DNA of 64,000 bases. It comes from Halomonas dongshanensis. Its GTDB lineage: Bacteria; Pseudomonadota; Gammaproteobacteria; Pseudomonadales; Halomonadaceae. Location: contig NZ_JAJISC010000004.1 in NCBI RefSeq assembly GCF_024790395.1, positions 372,001 to 436,000 of the forward strand. The letters are read 5' to 3'. A program made the position numbers and the translations under genes. Position 1 is the first letter of the stretch, and each line of letters begins with the position of its first letter. Positions 51,332 through 60,473 of the stretch are shown here, piece after piece. The notes beneath the pieces were generated by a model, which made no database searches, was not told where the DNA came from, and worked only from the letters and a program-made list of their open reading frames with translations.

Positions 51332-53281
51332 CTACTTGTTCGCCCGGTGTTCGATCAGCTCATCGACCACGGACGGGTCGGCCAGCGTGCTGGTATCGCC
51401 CAGGCCATCGCACTCGTTAGCGGCGATCTTGCGCAGAATACGGCGCATGATCTTACCCGAGCGCGTCTTGGGTAGCCCCGGCGCCCACTGAATGACATCG
51501 GGCGAGGCGATCGGCCCGATGTCCTTACGCACCCACAGCGAAAGCTCCTTTTTGAGCTCGTCGGAGGGCTCGATACCGTCGTTGAGGGTGACGTAGATAT
51601 AGATACCCTGGCCCTTGATATCGTGAGGAAAACCCACCACGGCGGCTTCCGCCACGGCGGTGTGCGCAACCAAAGAGGACTCGATCTCAGCGGTACCCAT
51701 GCGGTGGCCCGAGACGTTGAGTACGTCATCGACGCGTCCGGTGATCCAGTAGTAGCCATCTTCGTCGCGACGGCAGCCGTCACCGGTGAAGTACATGCCA
51801 TCATAGGTCGAGAAGTAGGTCTGGACGAAGCGTTCGTGATCGCCCCAGATACTGCGCGCCTGCCCCGGCCAGGAGTCGAGGATGACCAGATTCCCCTCGG
51901 TGGCGCCTTCGAGCTCCTGGCCCTCGTTATCGACGAGCGCTGGCTTGATGCCGAAGAATGGCTTGGTGGCAGAGCCCGGCTTGAGATCGGTCGCCCCCGG
52001 GAGCGGCGCGATCATGATGCCGCCGGTTTCGGTTTGCCACCAGGTATCCACCAGCGGGCAGCGGCCGTTGCCGATCACTCGGTGGAACCACTCCCAGGCC
52101 TCTGGGTTGATCGGCTCACCGACCGAGCCAAGCAGGCGCAGGCTCTCGCGCGAGCTGGTCTCCATGACCTTGTCACCATGGGCCATCAAGGCGCGAACGG
52201 CCGTTGGCGCGGTATAGAGGATGTTGACCTTGTGCTTGTCGACGACCTCCCCCAAGCGCCCGTGGGTCGGATAGCTCGGCACGCCTTCGAACATCAGCGT
52301 GGTCGCGCCATTGGCCAAGGGTCCATAGACGATATAGCTGTGCCCAGTCACCCAGCCCACGTCGGCGGTACACCAATAGATATCACCCTCTTGGTAGTCG
52401 AAAACGTACTGGTGAGTCATGGCGGCGTAGGTCAGGTAGCCACCCGTGGTGTGCTTGAGGCCTTTCGGCGCGCCGGTGGAGCCCGAGGTGTAGAGGATGA
52501 ACAGCGGATCCTCGGCGTTCATCGCCTCGGCCGGGCACTCGGTGGACTGCTTATCGACCGCCTCGTGGAACCACAGATCGCGCCCTTGCTGCCAGTCGAT
52601 ATCGCCGCCGGTGCGCTTGACCACCATGACGTGCTGGCACACCTCGGTGCCCTTACGCGTCAGCGCCGCATCGACGTTGTCCTTGAGCGGCACGTGCTTA
52701 CCACCGCGCACCGACTCATCGGCGGTGATGACTAGCCGTGAGTCGGCGCCGATCACCCGCTGGGCCACGGCGTCGGGGGAGAAGCCACCGAAAACCACCG
52801 AGTGCACCGCGCCGATACGCGCGCAAGCGAGCATGGCGATGGCCGCCTCGGGAATCATCGGCATGTAGAGGGTGACGGTATCGCCTTTGCCAATACCAAG
52901 CTCCTTGAGCGCGTTGGCGAGCTGATTGGTACGCTCATAGAGCTCACGGTAGGTGACATGCTTGGCTTCGTTCGGGTCGTCCCCCTCCCAGATGATCGCG
53001 GTTTGGTCGCCGCGCGTTTCCAGATGGCGATCGAGACAGTTGGCGGCGACGTTGAGTTCGCCATCTTCGAACCAGCGAATATCGACGTTGTCGCGGGAGA
53101 AAGAGGTGTTCTTGATACGGGTCGGCGGGGTGATCCACTCCAGGCGCTTAGCCTGCTCTTTCCAGAAGCTTTCGGGGTCATCCAGGGAGTGCTGGTACAT
53201 GGCCTGATACGTTTCCCGGTCGGCCCAGGCGCGCTGGGCGATAGCGTCGCTGACCGGATAGACGTGCTGTTGATCGCTCAT
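51332..53281 (-). CDS. acs: Acetyl-CoA synthetase
   Basis: A 649-residue AMP-forming acetate:CoA ligase, the usual length. The P-loop-like motif is [13 protein letters not shown] near residue 263; WWQTETGG near 414 and the [11 protein letters not shown] hinge near 527 are conserved, and the regulatory acetylation lysine is in [16 protein letters not shown] (K about 609). It activates acetate to acetyl-CoA for the TCA and glyoxylate cycles. AGAGGG precedes the ATG. CrbSR next door is its known activator system in Pseudomonas and Vibrio. Confidence 0.97.
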   Translation of the reverse strand: MSDQQHVYPVSDAIAQRAWADRETYQAMYQHSLDDPESFWKEQAKRLEWITPPTRIKNTSFSRDNVDIRWFEDGELNVAANCLDRHLETRGDQTAIIWEGDDPNEAKHVTYRELYERTNQLANALKELGIGKGDTVTLYMPMIPEAAIAMLACARIGAVHSVVFGGFSPDAVAQRVIGADSRLVITADESVRGGKHVPLKDNVDAALTRKGTEVCQHVMVVKRTGGDIDWQQGRDLWFHEAVDKQSTECPAEAMNAEDPLFILYTSGSTGAPKGLKHTTGGYLTYAAMTHQYVFDYQEGDIYWCTADVGWVTGHSYIVYGPLANGATTLMFEGVPSYPTHGRLGEVVDKHKVNILYTAPTAVRALMAHGDKVMETSSRESLRLLGSVGEPINPEAWEWFHRVIGNGRCPLVDTWWQTETGGIMIAPLPGATDLKPGSATKPFFGIKPALVDNEGQELEGATEGNLVILDSWPGQARSIWGDHERFVQTYFSTYDGMYFTGDGCRRDEDGYYWITGRVDDVLNVSGHRMGTAEIESSLVAHTAVAEAAVVGFPHDIKGQGIYIYVTLNDGIEPSDELKKELSLWVRKDIGPIASPDVIQWAPGLPKTRSGKIMRRILRKIAANECDGLGDTSTLADPSVVDELIEHRANK

Positions 53282-53473
53282 AAGTCCCTCTGTCCGTGAA
53301 GTTGCCGGTTCTGAAAAGCCAGTGCTTAAAAGACGGTTGTTAAAAGATAGTCTGTTTATTATTGCCGTACGTAGACCGCTGCATTACGCCCTAGCATAAA
53401 CCGCCGCCGAGCGCTTTCACCCTAGACATTAGTAGAAACTTTTTATTTATTAAAAACATAAACTTGCGAAAAC

Positions 53474-54040
53474 CTAGCCAGCGTCATCGCGCTGCCATTC
53501 GAGAAGCTCACCGCAGTGACGGCAGCGGTAGCGGCGCCCTTTTTTCACCTGGGCATGGCGCTGAGCCGTGAAGTGATGTTCACGGCAGCTGCAGCGGTAA
53601 AGGTGCGGTGATGGCTGGGCACGCTCGACGGCAAAGGCGTGGGTAACGCGGGGCGCAAGGCCGAAAAGGCCGCGCATGACGGTTTTCCACTCGCGCCCAT
53701 GAGGCTTCAAACGAAGCCCTCCCTCCAGATGGAACACCAGCCAATGGGCCATCTCGTGGGGAATGACTTCATCGAAGAAGGCCGTGCGGTTCTCGCTCAA
53801 GAGTACGCGGTTGAAGCGCAGCCCGCCGCGCCCCCAGTGCGCCTGCCCTGCCGAAGCACCTCTAAGATCGAACCATACCTTCGGCATGGGCAAGCCTGGG
53901 TGCACCTCCAGGCAGCGCTGCCAGGCCTCTTCGACCCGCGCTCGCGCCGCCTTTTCCAGCGCTGCGGGCGCCAACGCATCAAGCTTTGCCGCTGGCCACG
54001 AAGCCAAGGGTGCAGCGCCATTTGGTGATAAACTAGCCAT
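53474..54040 (-). CDS. SprT-like zinc metalloprotein
   Basis: A 188-residue SprT-family protein with the zinc protease motif HEMAHWLVFH near residue 93 and a C-terminal zinc ribbon (YRCSCREHHFT and YRCRHCGELLEW, about 148-183). Family members resemble the Spartan protease, but bacterial SprT activity is poorly defined. The ATG at 54040, preceded by AAGG nine bases away, is chosen over the TTG at 54043. It is divergent from the UPF0149 gene. Confidence 0.9.
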   Translation of the reverse strand: MASLSPNGAAPLASWPAAKLDALAPAALEKAARARVEEAWQRCLEVHPGLPMPKVWFDLRGASAGQAHWGRGGLRFNRVLLSENRTAFFDEVIPHEMAHWLVFHLEGGLRLKPHGREWKTVMRGLFGLAPRVTHAFAVERAQPSPHLYRCSCREHHFTAQRHAQVKKGRRYRCRHCGELLEWQRDDAG

Positions 54041-54089
54041 CAACGAATACCTTATTTACGCACCATCTACGCAACGTACGAGGCCTTCC

Positions 54090-54749
54090 ATGTCACAGCC
54101 ACCGCACGCAAGCGAGGCCGCCCCGGCTCAGCCCCTTCTCGACGACGAGCAGCTCGACAGGCTCGATGACTTTCTCGACTCCGATCAGGTGGGCGAAGAC
54201 GCCCTCGATCTAATTTCGGCGCACGGTTTTCTCGTCGCCCTCGCCGTGGCGCCAAGCGAACTAACGCCGACCCAGTGGCTGGCCGAACTGTTCCAGGGCG
54301 AGCCCGCCTACCGCGACGACGCCGAACGCGATGAGATCATTGGGCTTTTGATACAGCTACGCGACAACGCCATGGCCGTTCTCGAACAGGGCGGCCTACC
54401 GGAGCTGCCTTTCGAGCTGACCCTAGACGGCCTGCCCGCCGAAGAGACGCCTATCGGCGACTGGTGCGCGGGCTTCATGGAAGGCGTTTTCTGCGACGAG
54501 AGCGCCTGGTTCGAAGAGGGCGAAGAGGACGCGGCCCAGCTACTGCTGCCGTTCATGCTGCTCTCCGGGCTCTTCGACGATGAGCCCGATATGGCCGAGT
54601 TGATCGAGGATGGCGTGCAGCAGGAGAGCTTCGTCAAACAGCTACCCGAGCTCGTGCTCGATCTTTACCTGCACTACCGTGTCCCGCCGGAAACGCCCAA
54701 GCCCAAGCCGCGCAAAAAATCTCCCTCGCGCCAGCAAAAGCGCCGTTGA
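54090..54749 (+). CDS. YecA/UPF0149 family protein
   Basis: A strongly acidic protein of 219 residues with the UPF0149/YecA pattern: LDDFLDSDQVGEDALDLISAHGFLVALAVAPSELTPTQWL near residues 20-60 and WCAGFMEGVF near 130. It ends in a Lys/Pro/Arg-rich tail (KPKPRKKSPSRQQKRR) unlike the rest of the chain, possibly for nucleic-acid binding, since some relatives end in a SEC-C zinc motif, which is absent here. The frame is open far upstream, but GAGG before the ATG at 54090 and the family N-terminus fix the start. Role unknown. Confidence 0.85.
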   Translation: MSQPPHASEAAPAQPLLDDEQLDRLDDFLDSDQVGEDALDLISAHGFLVALAVAPSELTPTQWLAELFQGEPAYRDDAERDEIIGLLIQLRDNAMAVLEQGGLPELPFELTLDGLPAEETPIGDWCAGFMEGVFCDESAWFEEGEEDAAQLLLPFMLLSGLFDDEPDMAELIEDGVQQESFVKQLPELVLDLYLHYRVPPETPKPKPRKKSPSRQQKRR

Positions 54750-54776
54750 GACCGGGACCCTGCATCCAGTTGCCGC

Positions 54777-55919
54777 CTAACGCAGCCGGGTAATGAACGC
54801 ATCCAGCGTGCCAAAGAGCCACTCCTTGGCACGCTGCGGCCACGGCCGCTTATCCCACTCTTCGGCCAACACCTCGACGCTGGCGGCGAAATTACGCTCG
54901 AAGAGTGTCTGCACCTCTTGCGCCAGCCCGACGTCGATGGCCTCTTGGTTAGCCTCTAGGTTCCAGTGCAAATTCCAGTGGTCGAAATTGCATGAACCGA
55001 TGCTGACCCAGTCATCGGCAAGAACGAACTTGGCGTGAATGAAGGTGGGCTGAAACTCGAAGATGCGCACCCCAGCTTTCAGCATGGCCTGATAAAAGCG
55101 CTGCCCGGCGTAGCGCACGCTCGGGTGGTCGTGCTTGCTGCCCGGCAGCAGAAGGCGCACGTCGACGCCGCGCCGAGCGGCCCGGGCCAAACGCCGCCGT
55201 AGGGTGAAGGTGGGAACGAAATAGGGCGTGCAGAGCCATAGCCGTTTCTCGGCACCGCCGATCTGACGATAAAGCGAGTGGCGAATCGCCTGGTAACGGT
55301 AGCCGCGCCCCGGCATGGCACGCCCCAGCGCGCCATTGTCCAAAGGCGCAGGCTTGCGCTGCTTGGGCAGCGGCTCGGGGCGACGTTTGTCCTCCGCGCG
55401 GGTCAGTCGCGAACGCCATAGCTGACGAAACAGCCGCTCCCAATCGGCAACGACAGGGCCTTCGATGCGCACGGCGATCTCGTACCAGGCATCGAGAAAC
55501 TCGTCCACCACGCCAAAACCACCAGTGAAGGCAATCTCGCCATCGACCACCACGATCTTACGGTGATCGCGACTCAGGTTGCGTGCCAGTGAATGAAGCC
55601 CCAAAGGGTTGAAAAAACGCAGTGCAACGCCAGCCTGGGTAAGCTTGTCGCGATCATCGCGCGAAAGCTTCATGGCACCGAAACCGTCGAGCAGTAAGTA
55701 AACGCTAACGCCGCGTTCGACGGCCTGGGCAAGTGCTGCCATCATACGATCGGCGAAGGCGCCCGACTCCATCAGGTAGAGCTCGATCAATACGTACCGC
55801 TTGGCACCCTCGATGGCAGCGAACATGGCGGGCACAAAGCACTGCGCTTCCGGCAACAGCAGGTAGCGATTGCCCTCGCGCCATGCCAGCGAGCGGTGTT
55901 GAAGGTAGGATCTTCTCAT
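54777..55919 (-). CDS. clsB: Cardiolipin synthase (ClsB-like phospholipase D)
   Basis: A 380-residue PLD-superfamily enzyme with both HKD motifs: H119-x-K121 with D126 in RDHRKIVVVDG, and IHAKFVLADDWVSIGSCNFD near residue 300. It has no N-terminal membrane segments, which points to the ClsB branch of cardiolipin synthases rather than ClsA. AAGGA precedes the ATG. It would condense phosphatidylglycerol or use phosphatidylethanolamine; the cosubstrate is not readable from sequence. It lies 30 bases upstream of nothing on its own strand after the UPF0149 gene, with which it converges. Confidence 0.88.
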   Translation of the reverse strand: MRRSYLQHRSLAWREGNRYLLLPEAQCFVPAMFAAIEGAKRYVLIELYLMESGAFADRMMAALAQAVERGVSVYLLLDGFGAMKLSRDDRDKLTQAGVALRFFNPLGLHSLARNLSRDHRKIVVVDGEIAFTGGFGVVDEFLDAWYEIAVRIEGPVVADWERLFRQLWRSRLTRAEDKRRPEPLPKQRKPAPLDNGALGRAMPGRGYRYQAIRHSLYRQIGGAEKRLWLCTPYFVPTFTLRRRLARAARRGVDVRLLLPGSKHDHPSVRYAGQRFYQAMLKAGVRIFEFQPTFIHAKFVLADDWVSIGSCNFDHWNLHWNLEANQEAIDVGLAQEVQTLFERNFAASVEVLAEEWDKRPWPQRAKEWLFGTLDAFITRLR

Positions 55920-55949
55920 GCAGCGTCCTTGACCGCAGGCCTTGCGCGC

Positions 55950-56645
55950 TTAGCGCGATAGCGACTGTTTGACATAGAGATCATAGCGGCTGGTCTTGCC
56001 TTCGAGCACGTGATTCGGCGCGGGGCCTTCGATGGGCGGCGCCTTGCGCGGGCGTTTGACCACCACCCGGTGGGTGGCGACATCGAGCGCGGTGGCAAGC
56101 AGCTCGGCGGCGTCATCATCGGCTCCGGCCAACTCGCGAAAGATGCGCATCTCTTTCTTCACCAGCGCCGATTTCTCGCGGTGAGGGAACATGGGGTCGA
56201 GATGAATCACCTGCGGCGAAAACGCGGCCGCTGCGACCAGCGTGTCGAGCTCGCGGACGGCGTCGCCCGGGCAGAGCTGCATACGCGCGGCAATGGCGGC
56301 AACCTCGGGGTCGTCGTCGCGCGCCGCACGCATCAACCCATCGTCGAGCAGCGCGGCAATGGCTGGCACTCGCTCGATCAGCAGTACCGGAGCGCCGAGC
56401 GTGGCGAGTACGAAGGCATCGCGCCCAAGCCCCGCGGTGGCATCGACGATGCTGGGTAGCGCGCCCTTGCCCAGACCGCATGCCTTGGCAACCAGTTGCC
56501 CTCGCCCGCCACCGAAGCGTCGCCGATGCGCTGCCTTGCCGCCAACGAAGTCGACCCACAGCGGATTACCGTAGCGCTCGGTATCACCCACCAGCATTAG
56601 CACGCCATCGCGGCGCTCGAGGGCAAGCCCTGGGGGCAGGGTCAT
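55950..56645 (-). CDS. rsmJ: 16S rRNA (guanine-1516-N2)-methyltransferase
   Basis: A 231-residue SAM-dependent methyltransferase. The SAM-binding motif is [18 protein letters not shown] near residues 67-84, with [15 protein letters not shown] next, LCPGDA near residue 124 and the catalytic-type motif [22 protein letters not shown] near residues 148-169, all specific for RsmJ. Its start overlaps the tsaB stop by 4 bases, so the two are translationally coupled. 30 bases separate it from clsB downstream. Confidence 0.95.
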   Translation of the reverse strand: MTLPPGLALERRDGVLMLVGDTERYGNPLWVDFVGGKAAHRRRFGGGRGQLVAKACGLGKGALPSIVDATAGLGRDAFVLATLGAPVLLIERVPAIAALLDDGLMRAARDDDPEVAAIAARMQLCPGDAVRELDTLVAAAAFSPQVIHLDPMFPHREKSALVKKEMRIFRELAGADDDAAELLATALDVATHRVVVKRPRKAPPIEGPAPNHVLEGKTSRYDLYVKQSLSR

Positions 56646-57340
56646 GCGGGCTTTTTCCAGGCCACGTCGTTACGCAGATACACCGGCTGAGCGGCGTGCG
56701 CGGGCCCACCAAACCCGGCATCGATATCCCGCGCGGCGAGCCAGGCCATCTCTTCGGCGCGCGGTTCGAGATCGGTCACGTGCTGAGTGAGGCGCACCTT
56801 GACGTCATCAGCGAAGGCGTCCCACAGGGTAAACCCGGAGCCCACGCCGACCCAGTCGGTATCGGCGCTGGGCAGGCGCAGCGCCTGGGGGGGCATTACC
56901 GCTTCGTCGCTCACCGCCGTGGTGACGTCGTTCAGGCAGTGCCAGGTAGCAACGTAGACCTCGTTCATGCGCGCATCGAGCGCGGTGACCAAATGGCGAA
57001 AGTGGAAGCGGCGGTGCGCCTGCAGCGCCAGCGCTTCGAGCGTCGACACGCCGAGCAGCGGCCGTTCGAGGCCAAAGGCAAGCCCCTGAGCGGCCCCGGC
57101 GGCGATCCGCAGGCCAGTGAACGAGCCTGGGCCGCGCCCGTAGGCCACGGCGTCGAGCTGGCGCGGGGTAATACCCGCTTCGGCGAGCACGTCGTCGATC
57201 ATGGGCAGAAGGCGCCGCGTATGCGCTCGGGGCGCGACCTCGAAGCGCGCCAGACACGTGGCGGCACCGTTCTCCCGGCGCAGCAGCGCCGCCGAACAGG
57301 CGCTCGAAGAGGCATCCAGGGCCAAGAGGTGTAACGACAT
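56642..57340 (-). CDS. tsaB: tRNA N6-threonylcarbamoyladenosine protein TsaB
   Basis: A 232-residue ASKHA-fold partner of TsaD and TsaE needed for the t6A37 modification of t[18 protein letters not shown] at the N-terminus and the [21 protein letters not shown] motif near residues 68-88 are diagnostic. The ATG at 57340 gives the family N-terminus; the open frame reaches 57433. It is followed by rsmJ with a 4-base overlap. Confidence 0.95.
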   Translation of the reverse strand: MSLHLLALDASSSACSAALLRRENGAATCLARFEVAPRAHTRRLLPMIDDVLAEAGITPRQLDAVAYGRGPGSFTGLRIAAGAAQGLAFGLERPLLGVSTLEALALQAHRRFHFRHLVTALDARMNEVYVATWHCLNDVTTAVSDEAVMPPQALRLPSADTDWVGVGSGFTLWDAFADDVKVRLTQHVTDLEPRAEEMAWLAARDIDAGFGGPAHAAQPVYLRNDVAWKKPA

Positions 57341-57397
57341 AGAGCGATTCCAACCCAAAGGGGCGTTGAATAAAACGAGCAGTATACCCCTGACGCA

Positions 57398-57423
57398 AGC
57401 GGCCCGCACGATGGCGGGCCGCT
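57398..57423. terminator. Hairpin between adk and tsaB
   Basis: A 10-base perfect stem AGCGGCCCGC with its complement, 18 bases after the adk stop. There is no T-tract on either side; a weak or structural terminator. Confidence 0.4.
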
Positions 57424-57440
57424 GGCATAGCAAGACACGT

Positions 57441-58139
<699 letters not shown>

Positions 58140-58283
58140 TCAGACAATAGCGGGGGCGTGCGGGCGACACAACTCCCCATAAGCCGTAAGCCGAGGCTTT
58201 TTTAACTTTTTTGACACAATACGCGTTTTTATCCTAGCCGCGTGGTGGCGAGCGCGGCTAAATGTCGCAACGGCACAAACGCC

Positions 58284-58306
58284 AGCGGCGCCACGAGGGC
58301 GCCGCT
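58284..58306 (-). terminator. GC-rich hairpin after aceF
   Basis: A 9-base perfect stem AGCGGCGCC with its complement around ACGAG, 22 bases beyond the aceF stop. It lacks a T-tract, so it is only a possible terminator. The 230-base gap to adk contains no other gene. Confidence 0.4.
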
Positions 58307-58327
58307 GACAAGGCCGCAGGCGTCGGC

Positions 58328-60412
58328 TTACAGCAGCAGACGACGAATATCGGTCAGAAGGTCGGCCAGGAAGGCCGTAAAGCGCGCCGCATCGGCACCG
58401 TTGATCGCGCGGTGATCGTAGGAGAGCGAAAGCGGCATCATCAGCCGCGGCTGGAAGGCCGCGCCGTCCCATACCGGCTTCATCTGCGCCTTGGAAACGC
58501 CCAGGATGGCGACTTCCGGCGTATTGACGATCGGCGTGAAGGCCGTGCCGCCAATCGAGCCAAGGCTCGAAATGGTGAAGCAGCCACCGGTCATCTCGTC
58601 ACGCTTGAGCTTCTTGGTTTGCGCCTTCTTACCAAGCTCGCTCATCTCCTTGGCGATGTCGATCAGCGACTTCTTATCGGCATCGCGCAGCACCGGCACC
58701 ATCAGCCCGTCCGGGGTATCCACGGCGATACCGATATGGACGTACTTCTTCCACACCAGCGTTTCGCCGTCGCCCTTGAGGCTGACGTTGAACTGCGGGA
58801 ACTTCCTCAGCGCGAAAGCGCAGGCCTTGACCAAAAACGGCAGCGGCGTGAGCTTCGCCCCTTGCGCCTCGGCTTCGGCTTTCATCGCCTTGCGGAAATT
58901 CTCGAGTTCGGTGATGTCGGCTTCGTCGAACTGTGTGACGTGAGGCACGTTGAGCCAGCTTCTGTGCAGGTTGGTCGCGCCCATTTTCAACAGACGACCC
59001 ATGGGCTTCTCTTCGACCTCACCGAACTGGCTGAAGTCGACTTCCGGCACGGCCGGAATACCTGCACCACCGGTCGCTGCCGGTGCGGCCGCCTTGGCGC
59101 TGCTGCCTTGGTTGGCCATGACCTGCTTGACGTAGGCCTGCACGTCCTCTTTGAGCACGCGCTCTTTGGGGCCACTCGGTTTGACCAAGCCCAGGTCGAC
59201 GCCCAACTCGCGCGCCAGCAGACGCACGGCGGGACCGGCGTGTACCAGCTTGCCATCGCGCGGCTTGTGAGACGCCATTTGCGCTTCGGGGCTGGGGCTG
59301 CCTGAGGGCGTTTCACTGCGCTTCTCGGCCTTCGAGCCGCTGTTGCCCTGTTTTTTCTCGGCGGGCTTGTCGGCGCCTTTCTTCTCCGTTTTGGGCGCGG
59401 CTTTCTTGGCGCCCACGACTTCGATATAGCCGATCAGATCGCCCTCGGAGACGGTATCCCCCTCCTTGACGGTGACCTCGACCAGCGTGCCCTTGTAGGG
59501 GCTCGGCACGTCCATGGAGGCCTTATCGGACTCCAGGGTGATCAGCGGATCTTCTTCGTTGACCTCGTCACCGGCGGAGACGCCGATTTCGATGATGGGC
59601 ACGTCAGAAGAGCCCGAGAGGTCGGGAACGCGGATCTCTTTGCGCTCAGGCTCACCGCTGACGTCGTCGTCGCCGTCCTGGTCGGAGGAATCTTCCTCGG
59701 CGGTATCAGCCACGGATGAGGGCTCATCGCGCTCGTCGTCTTCGGCGTCGCTGGCGTCATCACCGCCTTCGCCAGCGATCTCCATCTGGCCGATCACGTC
59801 GCCTTCGGAGACGGTATCGCCCTCTTTGACGCTGAGCTTGACGATCTTGCCGCTGTGCGGGCTCGGCACGTCCATGGAGGCCTTGTCAGACTCCAGAGTG
59901 ATCAGCGGATCTTCAGCGCTCACTTCATCGCCTTCGCTGACCGCGACCTCGATGATTTCGACGTTGTCGGAACCACCAAGATCGGGCACGGTGATATCGA
60001 CCGTCTGCTTGCCGCCCGAGGCTTTCTTGCTGCTCGACTTGCCACCCGACGATTGATTTGCAGATTTTTCGTCAGAGGCAGACTTGGCGGGCGAGTCTTT
60101 TTCCTCGCTCGCCTGAGTCTTCTCTGGCGCGTCGTCCTGCTGGGGAGCGTCTTCGGCGTCATCGCTCTCTTCGCCTTCGACTTCCAGCTCGACGATGTCA
60201 TCGCCTTCAGAGACGGTATCGCCCTCTTTGACTAGCACCTTGATGACCTTGCCACCTTTGGGAGAGGGCAGGTCCATGCTCGCCTTGTCGGACTCCAGCG
60301 TGATCAGGGTGTCTTCCGCTTCGATGACATCGCCTTCCGACACTGCAATCTCGATGATTTCGACATCGGTATCGCCACCGATATCGGGCACTTTGATGAT
60401 TTCGCTACTCAA
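58328..60412 (-). CDS. aceF: Dihydrolipoyl acetyltransferase, pyruvate dehydrogenase E2
   Basis: A 694-residue E2 with three lipoyl domains (about 3-76, 135-210 and 262-335; each with ESDKASMD around the lipoylated lysine, K43 in the first), separated by Ala/Ser/Glu/Lys-rich linkers, then the E1/E3-binding domain (HAGPAVRLLARELGVDLGLV, about 390-430) and the catalytic domain with the active-site YDHRAINGADAARF near residue 665. The start codon is TTG at 60412 after GGAAGGAG. It is co-transcribed with aceE, 61 bases upstream. Confidence 0.96.
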   Translation of the reverse strand: MSSEIIKVPDIGGDTDVEIIEIAVSEGDVIEAEDTLITLESDKASMDLPSPKGGKVIKVLVKEGDTVSEGDDIVELEVEGEESDDAEDAPQQDDAPEKTQASEEKDSPAKSASDEKSANQSSGGKSSSKKASGGKQTVDITVPDLGGSDNVEIIEVAVSEGDEVSAEDPLITLESDKASMDVPSPHSGKIVKLSVKEGDTVSEGDVIGQMEIAGEGGDDASDAEDDERDEPSSVADTAEEDSSDQDGDDDVSGEPERKEIRVPDLSGSSDVPIIEIGVSAGDEVNEEDPLITLESDKASMDVPSPYKGTLVEVTVKEGDTVSEGDLIGYIEVVGAKKAAPKTEKKGADKPAEKKQGNSGSKAEKRSETPSGSPSPEAQMASHKPRDGKLVHAGPAVRLLARELGVDLGLVKPSGPKERVLKEDVQAYVKQVMANQGSSAKAAAPAATGGAGIPAVPEVDFSQFGEVEEKPMGRLLKMGATNLHRSWLNVPHVTQFDEADITELENFRKAMKAEAEAQGAKLTPLPFLVKACAFALRKFPQFNVSLKGDGETLVWKKYVHIGIAVDTPDGLMVPVLRDADKKSLIDIAKEMSELGKKAQTKKLKRDEMTGGCFTISSLGSIGGTAFTPIVNTPEVAILGVSKAQMKPVWDGAAFQPRLMMPLSLSYDHRAINGADAARFTAFLADLLTDIRRLLL

Positions 60413-60473
60413 GGTCGTGCTCCTTCCACAATCGGATCGAGCCGGCGGGCCTAAGCCCGCCGGGCAGCGGTAG

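Noticed and set aside
53763..54089. A 109-codon N-terminal extension of the UPF0149 protein
   Set aside because: It lies antisense to sprT, has wrong-frame composition, and a better start with GAGG exists at 54090.
58328..58430. A defective E2 active site, because the motif reads DHRAING instead of DHRxxDG
   Set aside because: Asparagine at this position is, as I recall, normal in Pseudomonas/Azotobacter-type E2 proteins, so it is a lineage feature.
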